Shown: positions 1 through 8,117 of the stretch, in pieces | How the letters are laid out: the number at the start of each line of letters is the position of its first letter | How positions within the stretch are numbered: the first letter of the stretch is position 1 | NCBI RefSeq assembly: GCF_000485595.1 | Contig: NW_014577898.1 | Location: 71,125 to 99,155 of the forward strand | Reading direction: 5' to 3' | Length of the DNA stretch: 28,031 bases | From: Priapulus caudatus | Lineage: Eukaryota > Priapulida > Priapulimorpha > Priapulimorphida > Priapulidae | Position numbers and translations under genes: made by a program | The notes under the pieces: generated by a model | What the model saw: the letters and a program-made list of their open reading frames with translations, nothing else | Database searches by the model: none | What the model was told of the DNA's origin: nothing

Positions 1-1
1 T

Positions 2-139
2 GGTGAAGTGGTGGAGGTACTGACAAGGCAAAGAGTTGATGTATGTTGCGTACAGGAGACGCGGTGGAAGGGCGGAAGCACAAAGATGGTGAGCGGAAAA
101 GATTGTCGATACAAGTTTCTGTGGCAAGGATTTACGTCA
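2..139 (+). pseudogene. LINE endonuclease fragment (RTE-like)
   Basis: About 45 codons read as part of an apurinic-type endonuclease domain of a non-LTR retrotransposon. The motif VDVCCVQETRWKG is visible; the ETRW segment holds the metal-binding glutamate typical of this nuclease family. It is followed by a GKDCRYKF segment as in RTE-type elements. The domain normally exceeds 200 residues, so this is only a central slice. It is cut by the window edge on the left and loses similarity after about base 139. The open frame runs on to 310 but shows no further family likeness. The clade assignment (RTE) rests on motif memory; the LINE endonuclease call is more secure than the clade. Confidence 0.7.
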
Positions 140-548
140 ACAAACGCTTTACATCGCCTGGCGTACAACCATCAAACCGTGTGCCAAAAAACAGAATTTG
201 TTCCAACACTATTGAAGGCTGTGGTCTCAGGCGAAGCTCCGCATCAAGCGAATGCACGGTGTCAGGACTACAATGTTGCCAGCTGTGCTGGACGAATTTA
301 TGTACCCTAAAAACCGGCGCATGTATGGTGCTCATGCATTTCTATATTTACTCAGTTGCTTAATAACAGCATAGTACAAAATTTAAACAGTTATCAGTTC
401 GTATAAGAGATACGTGTATAAGAATGTGAACACGAGAAGAGGCAAAACGATGGCAAAGGTTCTTTGCTTGATGTTCACAAATTTAGTGTCCTAATCCATT
501 TATAATCATTTAATTAGTAGTGCTAAGACTTTGAGGAATAACACTTAG
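140..548. other. No gene recognised
   Basis: Overlapping short open frames are present (one is cysteine-rich around 195-320), but none gives a recognisable domain. The stretch contains the dispersed repeat listed at 401-512. From about 340 onward it is AT-rich. Confidence 0.5.
401..512 (+). repeat. Dispersed repeat, copy A (matches MULE intron segment)
   Basis: This roughly 112-bp segment is closely similar to 11680-11793. Shared blocks include AGAATGTGAACAC, GGTTCTTTG and ATTTAGTGTCCTAATCCATT, separated by a few substitutions and small indels. The second copy lies in the last intron of the MULE remnant and stops at its 3' splice site. The sequences on either side do not match, so this is either a small mobile repeat or a stray piece of another MULE copy. 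Confidence 0.75.
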
Positions 549-800
549 TTAACCCTAAAGAGCCGTGGGACTCACATATGCATCCACAAATTAATTAATA
601 AGTAATTAAAAGTTGTGCTTTTATATCGGAATCTGCGTTATAGTAACCGGGAAAGCCTGTGGACTCATATAGGACTCCGTACATGTCTGCCATCTGTTGG
701 TTAAAGTTGGAACTATCGTTTAATAATGGCAGCCCCCATGAAAATGTGAAAACTGGAATCTAAAAAATCTAAACTTGCTTTCTAAGATTTGCTTCTGCAG
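549..800. other. No gene recognised; possible transposon end
   Basis: Begins with TTAACCCTAAAGAGCC. It contains two related words, GTGGGACTCACATATG (near 567) and GTGGACTCATATAGG (near 660), reminiscent of piggyBac ends, which start TTAA-CCC. No opposing end or piggyBac transposase was found, so the assignment is weak. Confidence 0.3.
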
Positions 801-1405
801 ACGAATAGGCGGGACAGACGTCCCAAATATGGTGAAGAATGTGATGATCAGGTACATTTTAATTGTGTTTGTCAGCATATTATATAAAATATCATTTATG
901 ATTATTTTATTTAAGTTATGACCACATCGTTTGCAACATCAAATGAACACGTCTTATATACCCATCAGTAATATTGATGAATTAATGTTGTTGTATTCAA
1001 CAGGTTGATGAGCACTTCACTTCAGAGAATGTTCAACATGAAAGGGCAAAACAAGGCCAAGGTTGCCTTAGGCAAGACGGCCTTATGCAAGGTCATAGAA
1101 GGTAAATAATCTGTAAACAGTTTTTCACATTTGCAATAATTGTGTGCACCTTAATTATTCTAACATAATATGAATATATAAACATCAAACAGGAATTACT
1201 GTTTACACAAATATGGATTGCTTGTGATAATTGGCAAATATCTTGTAAAACATTTTGTTGACTTGAATTGTTCGAATAATTTAGTAAGAATATTGTATTT
1301 TTCTTAGATTGTACCATAGAAACATTCAAGACGACAGTCACAGAAGTCGACATCAGAATTGCCAAATTTCTTCGCTATGCTTATTCAAGGGATAACAAGT
1401 ATTAG
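801..1405 (+). CDS. Three 3'-terminal exons of a spliced gene, DUF4806-like tail
   Basis: Three short exons can be read in one consistent phase: 801-851, 1004-1101 and 1308-1405. The introns are bounded by CAG|GTACAT...CAACAG and GAAG|GTAAAT...TTCTTAG. The spliced frame stays open for about 82 codons and ends at TAG 1403-1405. The product includes MFNMKGQNKAKVALGKTA, then CKVIEDC, and ends IAKFLRYAYSRDNKY. This resembles the C-terminal DUF4806 pattern (a KG-x-N-K segment, a V-I segment, and a closing helix before DR/RDN) found in uncharacterised invertebrate proteins. The upstream exons and start are not visible; sequence before 801 looks like intron or repeat. Exon structure is inferred from phase and splice sites; the domain name is from memory and less certain. 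Confidence 0.45.
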
Positions 1406-1731
1406 GTCCATTGGAGTACATTGAACATTAATAAATTAATATACAGGAAATATCAGCTTGACACTCTCCAAGTCGTCGAAATACCGGCTTTGTAAATCGT
1501 CAAAATGACGACATACGCATACGTCGTCATTTTGTCGATTTATATGTAAGTCGCCCAAGTGACGATTTATGCATGTAGGCCTATATCGTCATTTTGACGA
1601 ATTTTCGATCTAATAGTTTAGTAAACAATCGTTTGCTGTAATCTTGAAATTAGAGCCAGTATTAAATTTATATTAAGGAACTCTAGTATGGAGCTGCTAG
1701 TAGCGCCACCACCTAGCTGCCATAGACATAC
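1406..1731. other. AT-rich spacer without gene
   Basis: No open frame of note. It holds the hairpin at 1494-1541 and a related inverted pair (TGACGAT near 1560 and ATCGTCA near 1588) built from the same CGTCATTTTGACG word. It ends at the TA target site of the pogo-type element. Confidence 0.5.
1494..1541. repeat. Hairpin: 19-bp inverted repeat with 10-nt loop
   Basis: Arms 1494-1512 and 1523-1541 are reverse complements with one mismatch; the core word is CGTCAAAATGACG. The loop is 1513-1522. More copies of the word follow near 1560-1608. It could be a decayed fold-back element or part of a small MITE; no terminal duplication is evident. Confidence 0.85.
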
Positions 1732-1733
1732 TA

Positions 1734-1776
1734 GGGGAGGTGCGGGCAAAGTGAACCAGTGGGCAAAGTGAACCAC
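1734..1776 (+). repeat. Left terminal and subterminal repeats of pogo-type element
   Basis: The 25-bp terminal repeat (1734-1758) is followed by a second tandem copy of its inner 14 bases (1763-1776). These are likely binding sites for the HTH domain of the transposase. Confidence 0.85.
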
Positions 1777-3441
1777 CGTTGATTCTTCTGGCCGACGATA
1801 GATGGCGCGTCGGGCAGCATTGTTGAGTGAAAGGTGGTCAGTGTGTGCATCATTGTCATAGATAAGAATGAATTCCGATCAAGTTTTGCAGGCACGGTAA
1901 TCAAATGTAAGTTGTTGACGATTTTCTTACGATATCGAAAATTTGGTCGACAACACATCAAATTGTAACATTCAAGGGCATGAAAGATTCAAACATGTCC
2001 ACTTATTAGCATGTTATTTAACTATAAATCATTGAATAATTGATCGACTTAAGCAACTCAATCTTGGGGAAAATGGTGACGAAAAAAAACACACGTGGCT
2101 TTGCCCGGATCATATGTACGTATGCAAATAGTGGTTTTAACAGCAACGACATATTTATATTTGATTTTAGATGGTATTCCTGTACAAACGCAAGACGGAC
2201 ATGGCATCCTGGACAGAGGAGTCCATGCAGCGAGCGATGTCTGCTGTCACCGAAGGTGTCGACGGACAAAAGATGAAAGTTAGGGAAGCCGCCCGCGACT
2301 TCAAGGTACCCTACGCGACACTGAGGCGGCACATCATTAAAGGTTCCTCAAGTAAAGTTCTCGGCCGCTTTCGGAAGACGTTTACACCTGAAATGGAGCG
2401 TATTCTCGTTGCCTTCCTCTTAGAGCGCGAAGCATGCTTTTTCGGACTTACAAAGTACGACTTGAAGGAACTGGCATATCAATATGCTGAGCGGAATGGT
2501 CTTGCTCACCCTTTTAAAAATGGAAAAGCTGGAGAGGGGTGGATCCAAAAGTTCATTCGTCGGCACGCTGAACTTTCATTACGTTTACCAGAAAAGACGA
2601 GTCTGGCCAGAGCTAAAGGTTTCAACGTGGCCGACGTGACCAAGTTCTTTACCAATCTGCGGAGCGCTCTGGACCGATATAAGTTCGAACCATCCGACAT
2701 CTACAATGCCGATGAGACTGGCATCCGCACTTCCGCAACGCTCCCTCCCAAAGTCATTGGGAAACGAAGCAAAAAGCAAATCGGAGTCATCACTAGTGCC
2801 GAGAAGAGTCAGCTAATAACGGTGATGGCTTGCTGTTCCCAAACATGATCTTTCATTTCAACCACGATAATATTCCCAAGAAAGTGATTAAATCCTGTCT
2901 TCATGGAGCGGGCTCCTGCGGGATGTAAGGGGCTGGTCACGGATTCGGGGTGGATGAATTCCGACTGCTTCCTCGAATGGATGAGGTTTTTCGTGTCCCA
3001 GGTTAGATGTTCCGCAAGTCAGAAAGTGCTTCTAATCCTTAATAACCACGAGTCGCACTCTCACTGGATGTCCTGGATTATGCCACAGAAAACGGTGTCA
3101 TCATGCTTTCAATCCCCCCCCCACATACCACCCACAAGCTACAACCGCTAGATGTTGGTGTGTATGGGCCATTTAAAGTGTTCTTCGAACAGGCGACAGA
3201 CGTGTGGATGAAAAATCGCGTCGGGCGTGCCGTTACCAACTACCAAGTCGGCGAGCTGATGAACAGAGCTTACGAGCGGTCTGCGACGGTTCACAATCCA
3301 GTCAGTGGATTTCTCAAAACCGGCATTGATAAAGCTGATATCGGTGTCTTCACTGAAGCAGACTTTGCCGCGTCATTGATCTACGAAGATACCACAACCG
3401 ACGCAGATACCACAACCGATGCAGAGTCTGACCATCCATGT

Positions 3442-3600
3442 CCGTCAACCTCAGCACAGGCACCCCTCCTCCGTCAACCTCGACACCCCCTCGTCCGTCA
3501 ACCTCAGCACAGGCACCCCTCCTCCGTCAACCTCGACACCCCCTCGTCCGTCAACCTCAGCAAAAGCGCCCCCTCCTCCGTCCACCTCGACACCGGCACA
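3442..3600 (+). repeat. 53-bp minisatellite in transposase linker
   Basis: A GC-rich unit starting CCGTCAACCTCAGC recurs at 3442, 3495 and 3548, an exact 53-bp spacing, with shorter CCGTCAACCTCGACACC sub-units between. Because 53 is not a multiple of three, each added unit shifts the reading frame. This explains why the downstream basic tail lies in a different frame from the catalytic domain. Confidence 0.85.
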
Positions 3601-3957
3601 TCCTCAGTCAACCTCGGCAGCAGTGCCCTCCACGATCGTGACACCAAAACATATAAAACCAATGCCAGCTGCTCCGATATCCCACCGGAAACGGCACGTG
3701 AACAAAAAAGAATCGGTCATTCTGACGGGAACACCTCATATGAAACGGCGCTCAATACTCGTCGAGCAGAACGCACAAAAACAGGCCAAAAAAAGCCAGT
3801 AAAGTCACTAAGGTAGTCAACAAAACCAGAAAGTCACCCGGCAAAACAAGCAGACCCAGCAAAGCAAAACGATCGTTGTTGTCCAAGCTAAATCCATCAA
3901 CCTCAAACACGTGCATTAGAGTGGGAGGGGAGACCCAGAGTTAGGAAAGGGGGTGGC

Positions 3958-4122
3958 ATGTCGCTAGTTAGGAATTATTACTGCCTAATCTGTAATGAGC
4001 AATATGTTGAACCACTCTCAAAAGATTGGATTCAGTGTGAACAGTGCATGGACTGGGCACATGATGCATGCACCGCATATACTGGTGTTGGTAAATATAT
4101 TTGCAATGAGTGTTACGAGTAA
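3958..4122 (+). CDS. PHD-like zinc finger at transposase C-terminus
   Basis: A 54-codon frame ending at TAA 4120-4122 contains a full C4-H-C3 set. From Met 3958, cysteines lie at residues 9, 12, 27, 30, 38, 49 and 52, with His at 35 (motifs CLIC, WIQCEQCMDWAHDAC and YICNEC). Such a finger is known at the end of some pogo/Tigger-type transposases. It lies after the linker of the same element, in the same frame as the third catalytic Asp, so it is most likely the original C-terminal domain rather than a separate gene. All eight metal ligands are preserved although the rest of the transposase is broken. Confidence 0.75.
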   Translation: MSLVRNYYCLICNEQYVEPLSKDWIQCEQCMDWAHDACTAYTGVGKYICNECYE

Positions 4123-4450
4123 AGGTGGACGAAGATCGGTGAGATCTGTTTTGAGTCAGCGATGTGATGGGTCCGGCATTGTAAATACGAGTCTTTGTTT
4201 CAGTTTTACAGTCGTAAATACGCTAATTGTCTGTTTAGAAACATAAAAAGATAGAAACTCATAGAATTCTAATCATAAAAAGTCCAAGTTGAGCCATAGC
4301 GGCCGAGAGAGTTGCCTAGAGGTTCATAATTTTTGCTTAATCCGTAGTATATATATATATGATTGCTCTGGTATTATGTACCTTAATAGATGTTTTCTTT
4401 AAATAAAAAAAGTTTGTAATTCCGGACGCCATTGTCTTATTATTTCATCT
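4123..4450 (+). other. 3' untranslated part of pogo-type element
   Basis: No open frame of note. A short TATATATATAT tract lies near 4351 and an AATAAA polyadenylation signal at 4402-4407, in the right place for the transposase transcript. Confidence 0.5.
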
Positions 4451-4690
4451 GGTTCACTTTGCCCGAGCCATTGGTTCACTTTGCCCAGCTAAAGTTCACT
4501 TTGCCCGAAAACAATGACTTTTTGATTCGGCTACCATATACTACCTATTACGAATATTGATATATGGTGCAAAGTAATGATAGTTGATGAGTTGTACTAT
4601 CATATTAAACTATCACCTCCCCATTGCCAGCAAGTATATAGTAATGAGTCGGATTGTCACTTAGGTGGTTCACTTTGCCCGCATCTCCCC
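4451..4690 (+). repeat. Right subterminal and terminal repeats of pogo-type element
   Basis: Three copies of GTTCACTTTGCCC occur between 4451 and 4510, and a fourth in the terminal repeat 4666-4690. The terminal repeat differs from the left end at one position (A for G in the complement of the eighth base). Confidence 0.88.
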
Positions 4691-4928
4691 TATATATATA
4701 TGTTTATTTAATTATTTGTGTACATATAAACCCATTATATTATTTAAAAAACTACCAATGTGCTATCACTATTTACTATATTATAATTTATTATTTGCTG
4801 AGCATATTGATATTTTCAATAAATCCCTCGAAGTTTAATATCTGATTTAGAGAGAATTCATTCCTATAATCTGAATAAAACATTACAAGATTCAAACAAT
4901 ACTCTTTCGAAACCGAATGCCCCTCCTA

Positions 4929-4930
<2 letters not shown>

Positions 4931-4978
<48 letters not shown>
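4931..4978. repeat. (TC)24 microsatellite, unit A
   Basis: Uninterrupted TC dinucleotide run. The matching run in unit B is shorter (18 repeats). Confidence 0.97.
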
Positions 4979-4981
<3 letters not shown>

Positions 4982-5191
4982 TCACTCATATACTGATATT
5001 AAATCCCTGTGGTTGCTTACACTCTTTCTTGTTGGACATGCATTGGAGTTTATTGGGTTTTGACCTGGTCGCAATGTAAGAATTGCGTATTTGCGTGATC
5101 CGTGAGTGCGTGCAGGTGTTCTGTGTATAAGGAACAACAGCTAGACCAGTAGTAATTAATTTACAGTAATCCTTCTATAGGTCATGCCGAC

Positions 5192-5416
5192 ATGAATCGT
5201 AACTACGGCATGTTGGCGCGAATGTTGGCGGGGGAAGGCATCAACGCCATTGCTAGGCTGTTTAACGGTGCAGCACAAGTTACGCTGCGTATCGCTCTCG
5301 TCTGCACGCGCAGCATGCTCCAAGACATGGCCAGCATCAGTCAATCAGTTTCAATCAATAACCTAATTAAACTCATGATTCAGCTGCCTGTCTATGAACT
5401 GTTTCTTTCCCTGTAA
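5192..5416 (+). CDS. Unassigned ORF, unit A
   Basis: A 74-codon ATG-TAA frame beginning MNRNYGMLARMLAGEG. The first ~50 codons, up to about 5345, are GC-richer than the surrounding AT-rich sequence and are preceded by an acceptor-like TTCTATAG at 5174-5181. They may therefore be one exon of something spliced. The last third overlaps the start of the LINE fragment. No domain is recognised. The unit B copy has lost the ATG (AGG instead) and has several changes in the first 25 codons. It may be a transposon or host exon, or a chance frame. Confidence 0.3.
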   Translation: MNRNYGMLARMLAGEGINAIARLFNGAAQVTLRIALVCTRSMLQDMASISQSVSINNLIKLMIQLPVYELFLSL

Positions 5417-5929
5417 AAATCCCTAGTCCGTCCGTTAATGGAGTATGCAACGCCACTTTGGTCACCGTACCTGAAGAAGGACATTCGTCTGTTGGAGAAG
5501 GTACAAAGGGCAACAAAATTTGTATGTGACATACAACACTTGTCGTACAAGGGGAGGCTTCTAAAGCTCGGTTTACCATCACTAGAGTACCAAAGAGATC
5601 GATACGACATGATACAGGTATTCTTTGTTAGAAGTGGTAATAACACACGTGGTCATAAACTAAAACTGTTTAAGAAAAGATGTAATTCGACAATCAGACA
5701 AAACAGTTTTTCATTTAGGGTCGTAGACCAGTGGAACAATCTTCCAAGTGTAGTGGTCATATATCAGAGTCTAAACATCTTCAAATCTCGGCTCAACAGC
5801 AACCAGTGGCATCAGTATAAGTTCACTTTGCCCGAGCCATTGGTTCACTTTGCCCAGCTAAAGTTCACTTTGCCCGAAAACAATGACTTTTTGATTCGGC
5901 TACCATATACTACCTATTACGAATATTGA
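5385..5929 (+). pseudogene. LINE reverse-transcriptase C-terminal fragment, unit A, fused to pogo end
   Basis: The frame 5438-5929 begins MEYATPLWSPYLKKDI and continues through LLEKVQRATK, LPSLEYQRDRYDMIQVF and VVDQWNNLPSVV. This is the conserved tail of LINE proteins after the reverse-transcriptase palm. The sequence SLVRPL lies just upstream in the same frame, after a stop. The true end of the protein is replaced at the duplication junction: from 5821 the frame runs into the duplicated pogo right end and encodes about 36 meaningless residues before stopping at 5929. The polymerase catalytic region is absent, so this is a 5'-truncated copy as is usual for LINEs. Confidence 0.85.
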
Positions 5930-6059
5930 TATATGGTGCAAAGTAATGATAGTTGATGATTTGTACTATCATATTAAACTATCACCTCCCCATTGCCAGA
6001 AAGTATATAGAAATGAGTCGGATTGTCGCTTAGGTGGTTCACTTTGCCCGCACCTCCCC
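5821..6059 (+). repeat. Second right end of the pogo-type element
   Basis: A duplicate of 4452-4690 including three subterminal repeats and a terminal repeat at 6035-6059, followed by TA (6060-6061). This terminal repeat matches the left end (1734-1758) at all 25 positions, whereas the proximal right end has one mismatch. Both ends are in the orientation expected for transposase recognition. Confidence 0.9.
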
Positions 6060-6298
6060 TATATATATATGTTTATTTAATTATTTGTGTATATATAAAC
6101 CCATTATATTATTTAAAAAACTACTAGCTTAATGTGCTATCATTATTTACTATATTATGATTTATTATTTGCTGAGCATATTGATATTTTCAATAAATCC
6201 ATCGAAGTTTAATATTTGATTTAGTGAGAATTCATTCTATAATCTGAATAACACATTACACGATTCAAGCAATACTCTTTCGAAACCTAATGCCCCTC

Positions 6299-6301
<3 letters not shown>

Positions 6302-6337
<36 letters not shown>
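6302..6337. repeat. (TC)18 microsatellite, unit B
   Basis: Shorter counterpart of the 4931-4978 run, inside the second duplication unit. Confidence 0.97.
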
Positions 6338-6340
<3 letters not shown>

Positions 6341-6571
6341 TCAATCATATACTGATATTAAATCCCTGTGGTTGCTTACACTCTTACTTGTTGGACATGC
6401 ATTGGAGTTTATTAGGTATCGCCCTCGTCGCAATGTAAGAAGAATTGCGTGCGTGCGTGTTCCGTGAGTGCGTGCAGGTGTTTTGTGTATAAGGAACAAC
6501 AGCTAGACCAGTAGTAATTAATTTACAGTAATCCTTCTACAGGTCATGCAGATAGGAATCGTAACTACGGC

Positions 6572-6778
6572 ATGATGGCGCGAATGTCGGTGGGGGAACG
6601 CATCAACGCCATTGCTGGGCTGTTTAACGGTGCAGCACAAGTTACGCTGCGTATCGCTCTCGTCTGCACGCGCAGCATGCTCCAAGACATGGCCAGCATC
6701 AGTCAATCAGTTTCAATCAATAACCTAATTAAACTCATGATTCAGCTGCCTGTCTATGAACTGTTTCTTTCCCTGTAA
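6572..6778 (+). CDS. Unassigned ORF, unit B
   Basis: Counterpart of 5192-5416, opening with MMARMSVGERINAIAG. It differs at several positions in the first 25 codons and is then identical to unit A. The ATG used in unit A is AGG here, so a start at 6572 is the first available. No function is recognised. Confidence 0.25.
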   Translation: MMARMSVGERINAIAGLFNGAAQVTLRIALVCTRSMLQDMASISQSVSINNLIKLMIQLPVYELFLSL

Positions 6779-7201
6779 AAATCCCTAGTCCGTCCGTTAA
6801 TGGAGTATGCAACGCCACTTTGGTCACCGTACCTGAAGAAGGACATTCGTCTGTTGGAGAAGGTACAAAGGGCAACAAAATTTGTATGTGACATACAACA
6901 CTTGTCGTACAAGGGGAGGCTTCTAAAGCTCGGTTTACCATCACTAGAGTACCAAAGAGATCGATACGACATGATACAGGTATTCTTTGTTAGAAGTGGT
7001 AATAACACACGTGGTCATAAACTAAAACTGTTTAAGAAAAGATGTAATTCGACAATCAGACAAAACAGTTTTTCATTTAGGGTCGTAGACCAGTGGAACA
7101 ATCTTCCAAGTGTAGTGGTCATATATCAGAGTCTAAACATCTTCAAATCTCGGCTCAACAGCAACCAGTGGCATCAGTATAAGTTCGACACCTCCTGTTA
7201 G
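6747..7201 (+). pseudogene. LINE reverse-transcriptase C-terminal fragment, unit B
   Basis: The frame 6800-7201 equals unit A up to HQYKF and then ends DTSC-stop, which is probably the natural C-terminus of the element's protein. It is 5'-truncated; no YADD-type catalytic box is present. It is followed by the natural 3' untranslated region of the same LINE, so unit B holds the ancestral right flank and the duplication in unit A stops just before the coding end. Confidence 0.85.
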
Positions 7202-7561
7202 TGTAGTCCTATTTTTCTTTCTTATGTGCGCACCACCAAAAACACATGTACAAGTAACAGCATTTCATATATATCTTGAGGGGTCAAAAGACTGCCTGAG
7301 ACACTGCAATGTTTGATATCATATAGAGGGGTCCAAAAAAGCTATGAAGCTTACTCATCCGGCCCAGCATTAAAGTATTAAAGTATTAAACTAATATTTT
7401 CAGGGGTGGCAGACTTTGATGACCTTCGGGTCCTTCGCCACCCACGTGCTTCTGTCAAATCATGTATTGTGACCTGTCATTCTCATATCTTCCATTGTAC
7501 ACTGTATGTATGTATGTCTTATGCACAAATAAACATCTTTGAATCTTGAATCTTGAATCTT
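7202..7561 (+). mobile_element. LINE 3' untranslated region and tandem tail (CR1/L2-like)
   Basis: Follows the LINE stop codon. It contains a short TATG run, an AATAAA signal at 7528-7533 and a terminal tandem repeat of TTGAATC (7538-7561). Short heptamer-like tails instead of poly(A) are characteristic of CR1/L2-group LINEs, which supports that assignment. The tail marks the insertion's 3' boundary. Confidence 0.7.
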
Positions 7562-7564
7562 AAA

Positions 7565-7661
7565 AACGTTATAAAAACCCGACACATTTACGTTAACTAA
7601 ACGTTGCAAAAAACGTTATAAAAACTGTTGCATAACGGTATCAAAACGTTGTAATAACGTT
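7565..7661. repeat. AACGTT-rich repeat cluster
   Basis: Five copies of the palindrome AACGTT (7565, 7600, 7612, 7645, 7656) lie within 97 bases, spaced by A/T-rich linkers. It looks like part of a short dispersed repeat. Confidence 0.7.
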
Positions 7662-7735
7662 TTTGTGTTAGCTAGGGAGTTAGGCCTACTACTGTACTGA
7701 GTACTAGAGCTAGGGAGTTACTCACCTTAAACGGG

Positions 7736-8117
7736 CACATAGGCATGATACAGGGGACTATAAATAGAAATGGGCAACTGCTATTGGATTTCACAGAGAC
7801 CTCTGGGGTAAAAATATTAAACGAGGATGAAAGATGTAACGGCAAATACACTAAAAAGACAATATATTAAAAAGACATAACTACAGACCATTTCCCTCTA
7901 GTAATCACCCTGGCACTAAAGGTATTTTTAAAAGAACGATAGCATCAGAGATTTCACTATAAAGAAATCATAGAAAACCAGAGATGCCGATTGGGGAGCC
8001 TTCCAAAGGGAATGTGAAAGGAACCTAAATAAATTAACGACAAAATACTCGCCCTATGAGGATGCCGAAACATTGGAGAGGTCTATAGTGAAGGCCCTCG
8101 CAGAGGCGGGAACAAAA
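7736..8117 (+). pseudogene. LINE endonuclease/linker remnant
   Basis: Translation in shifting frames gives NGQLLLDFTETSGVKILNED, typical of the second half of LINE endonucleases. Further on come DADWGAFQRECERNLNKL and ERSIVKALAEAGTKA, matching the linker before the reverse transcriptase. Several stops and frame changes interrupt it. It belongs to a different LINE from the neighbouring 3' fragment, whose tail ends at 7561. Confidence 0.65.

Larger units (their letters stand above)
2171..4122 (+). pseudogene. Pogo/Tigger-type transposase, decayed
   Basis: The first frame (2171-2848) starts with a psq-type helix-turn-helix (roughly residues 15-60, with VREAARDFKVPYATLRRHI). A CENP-B-like region follows (about 75-150, WIQKFIRRHAELSLR), then the DDE start with IYNADETGI, whose catalytic Asp is at 2711-2713. 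The same frame continues past two in-frame TGA stops (2846-2848, 2885-2887) to LVTDSGWMNSDCFLEWM. The second catalytic position reads LILNNHES, so the expected Asp is Asn (3041-3043). A frameshift near 3055-3065 leads to THKLQPLDVGVYGPFK, with the third Asp at 3151-3153. A proline/threonine-rich linker with further frame changes and a PHD-like finger follow. The start at 2171 follows an acceptor-like TTTTAG. With two stops, at least two frameshifts and a missing catalytic Asp, this copy cannot make an active enzyme. Confidence 0.9.
1734..4690 (+). mobile_element. Pogo/Tigger-type DNA transposon, complete ends
   Basis: A 2957-bp element bounded by 25-bp terminal inverted repeats (1734-1758 and 4666-4690, one mismatch) and flanked by TA on both sides (1732-1733, 4691-4692). 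This is the target duplication used by the Tc1/mariner/pogo superfamily. The 14-base word GGCAAAGTGAACCA of the end is repeated next to the left end (1763-1776) and three times inside the right end (about 4451-4510), as expected for multiple transposase-binding sites. The interior encodes a degraded transposase in the same orientation. The element is flanked on the right by a duplicated copy of its own right end at 5821-6059. Confidence 0.92.
4452..7186 (+). repeat. Head-to-tail tandem duplication, about 1.37 kb x2
   Basis: Unit A is 4452-5820 and unit B is 5821-7182. Both begin GTTCACTTTGCCCGAG and end GTGGCATCAGTATAA. A GTTC at the start of A, at the A/B junction (5821-5824) and after B (7183-7186) marks the breakpoint, a 4-nt microhomology. 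Each unit carries the pogo right end, a TC microsatellite, an unassigned ORF and a LINE reverse-transcriptase tail. Roughly the last 565 bases of the units look identical by eye, whereas the earlier part differs at many positions. Confidence 0.92.

Noticed and set aside
549-720. piggyBac end
   Set aside because: TTAACCC and repeated GTGGGACTCA-type words are suggestive, but no partner end, second TTAA or transposase was found.
1093-1365. 90-codon minus-strand frame
   Set aside because: AT-rich composition, no domain, and it overlaps the better supported plus-strand exons.
1731-1961. Minus-strand frame over the pogo left end
   Set aside because: Covers terminal repeats and leader; no protein likeness.
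3438-3641. Alternative proline-rich frame in the minisatellite
   Set aside because: A repeat in any frame stays open here; it is a shadow of the transposase linker.
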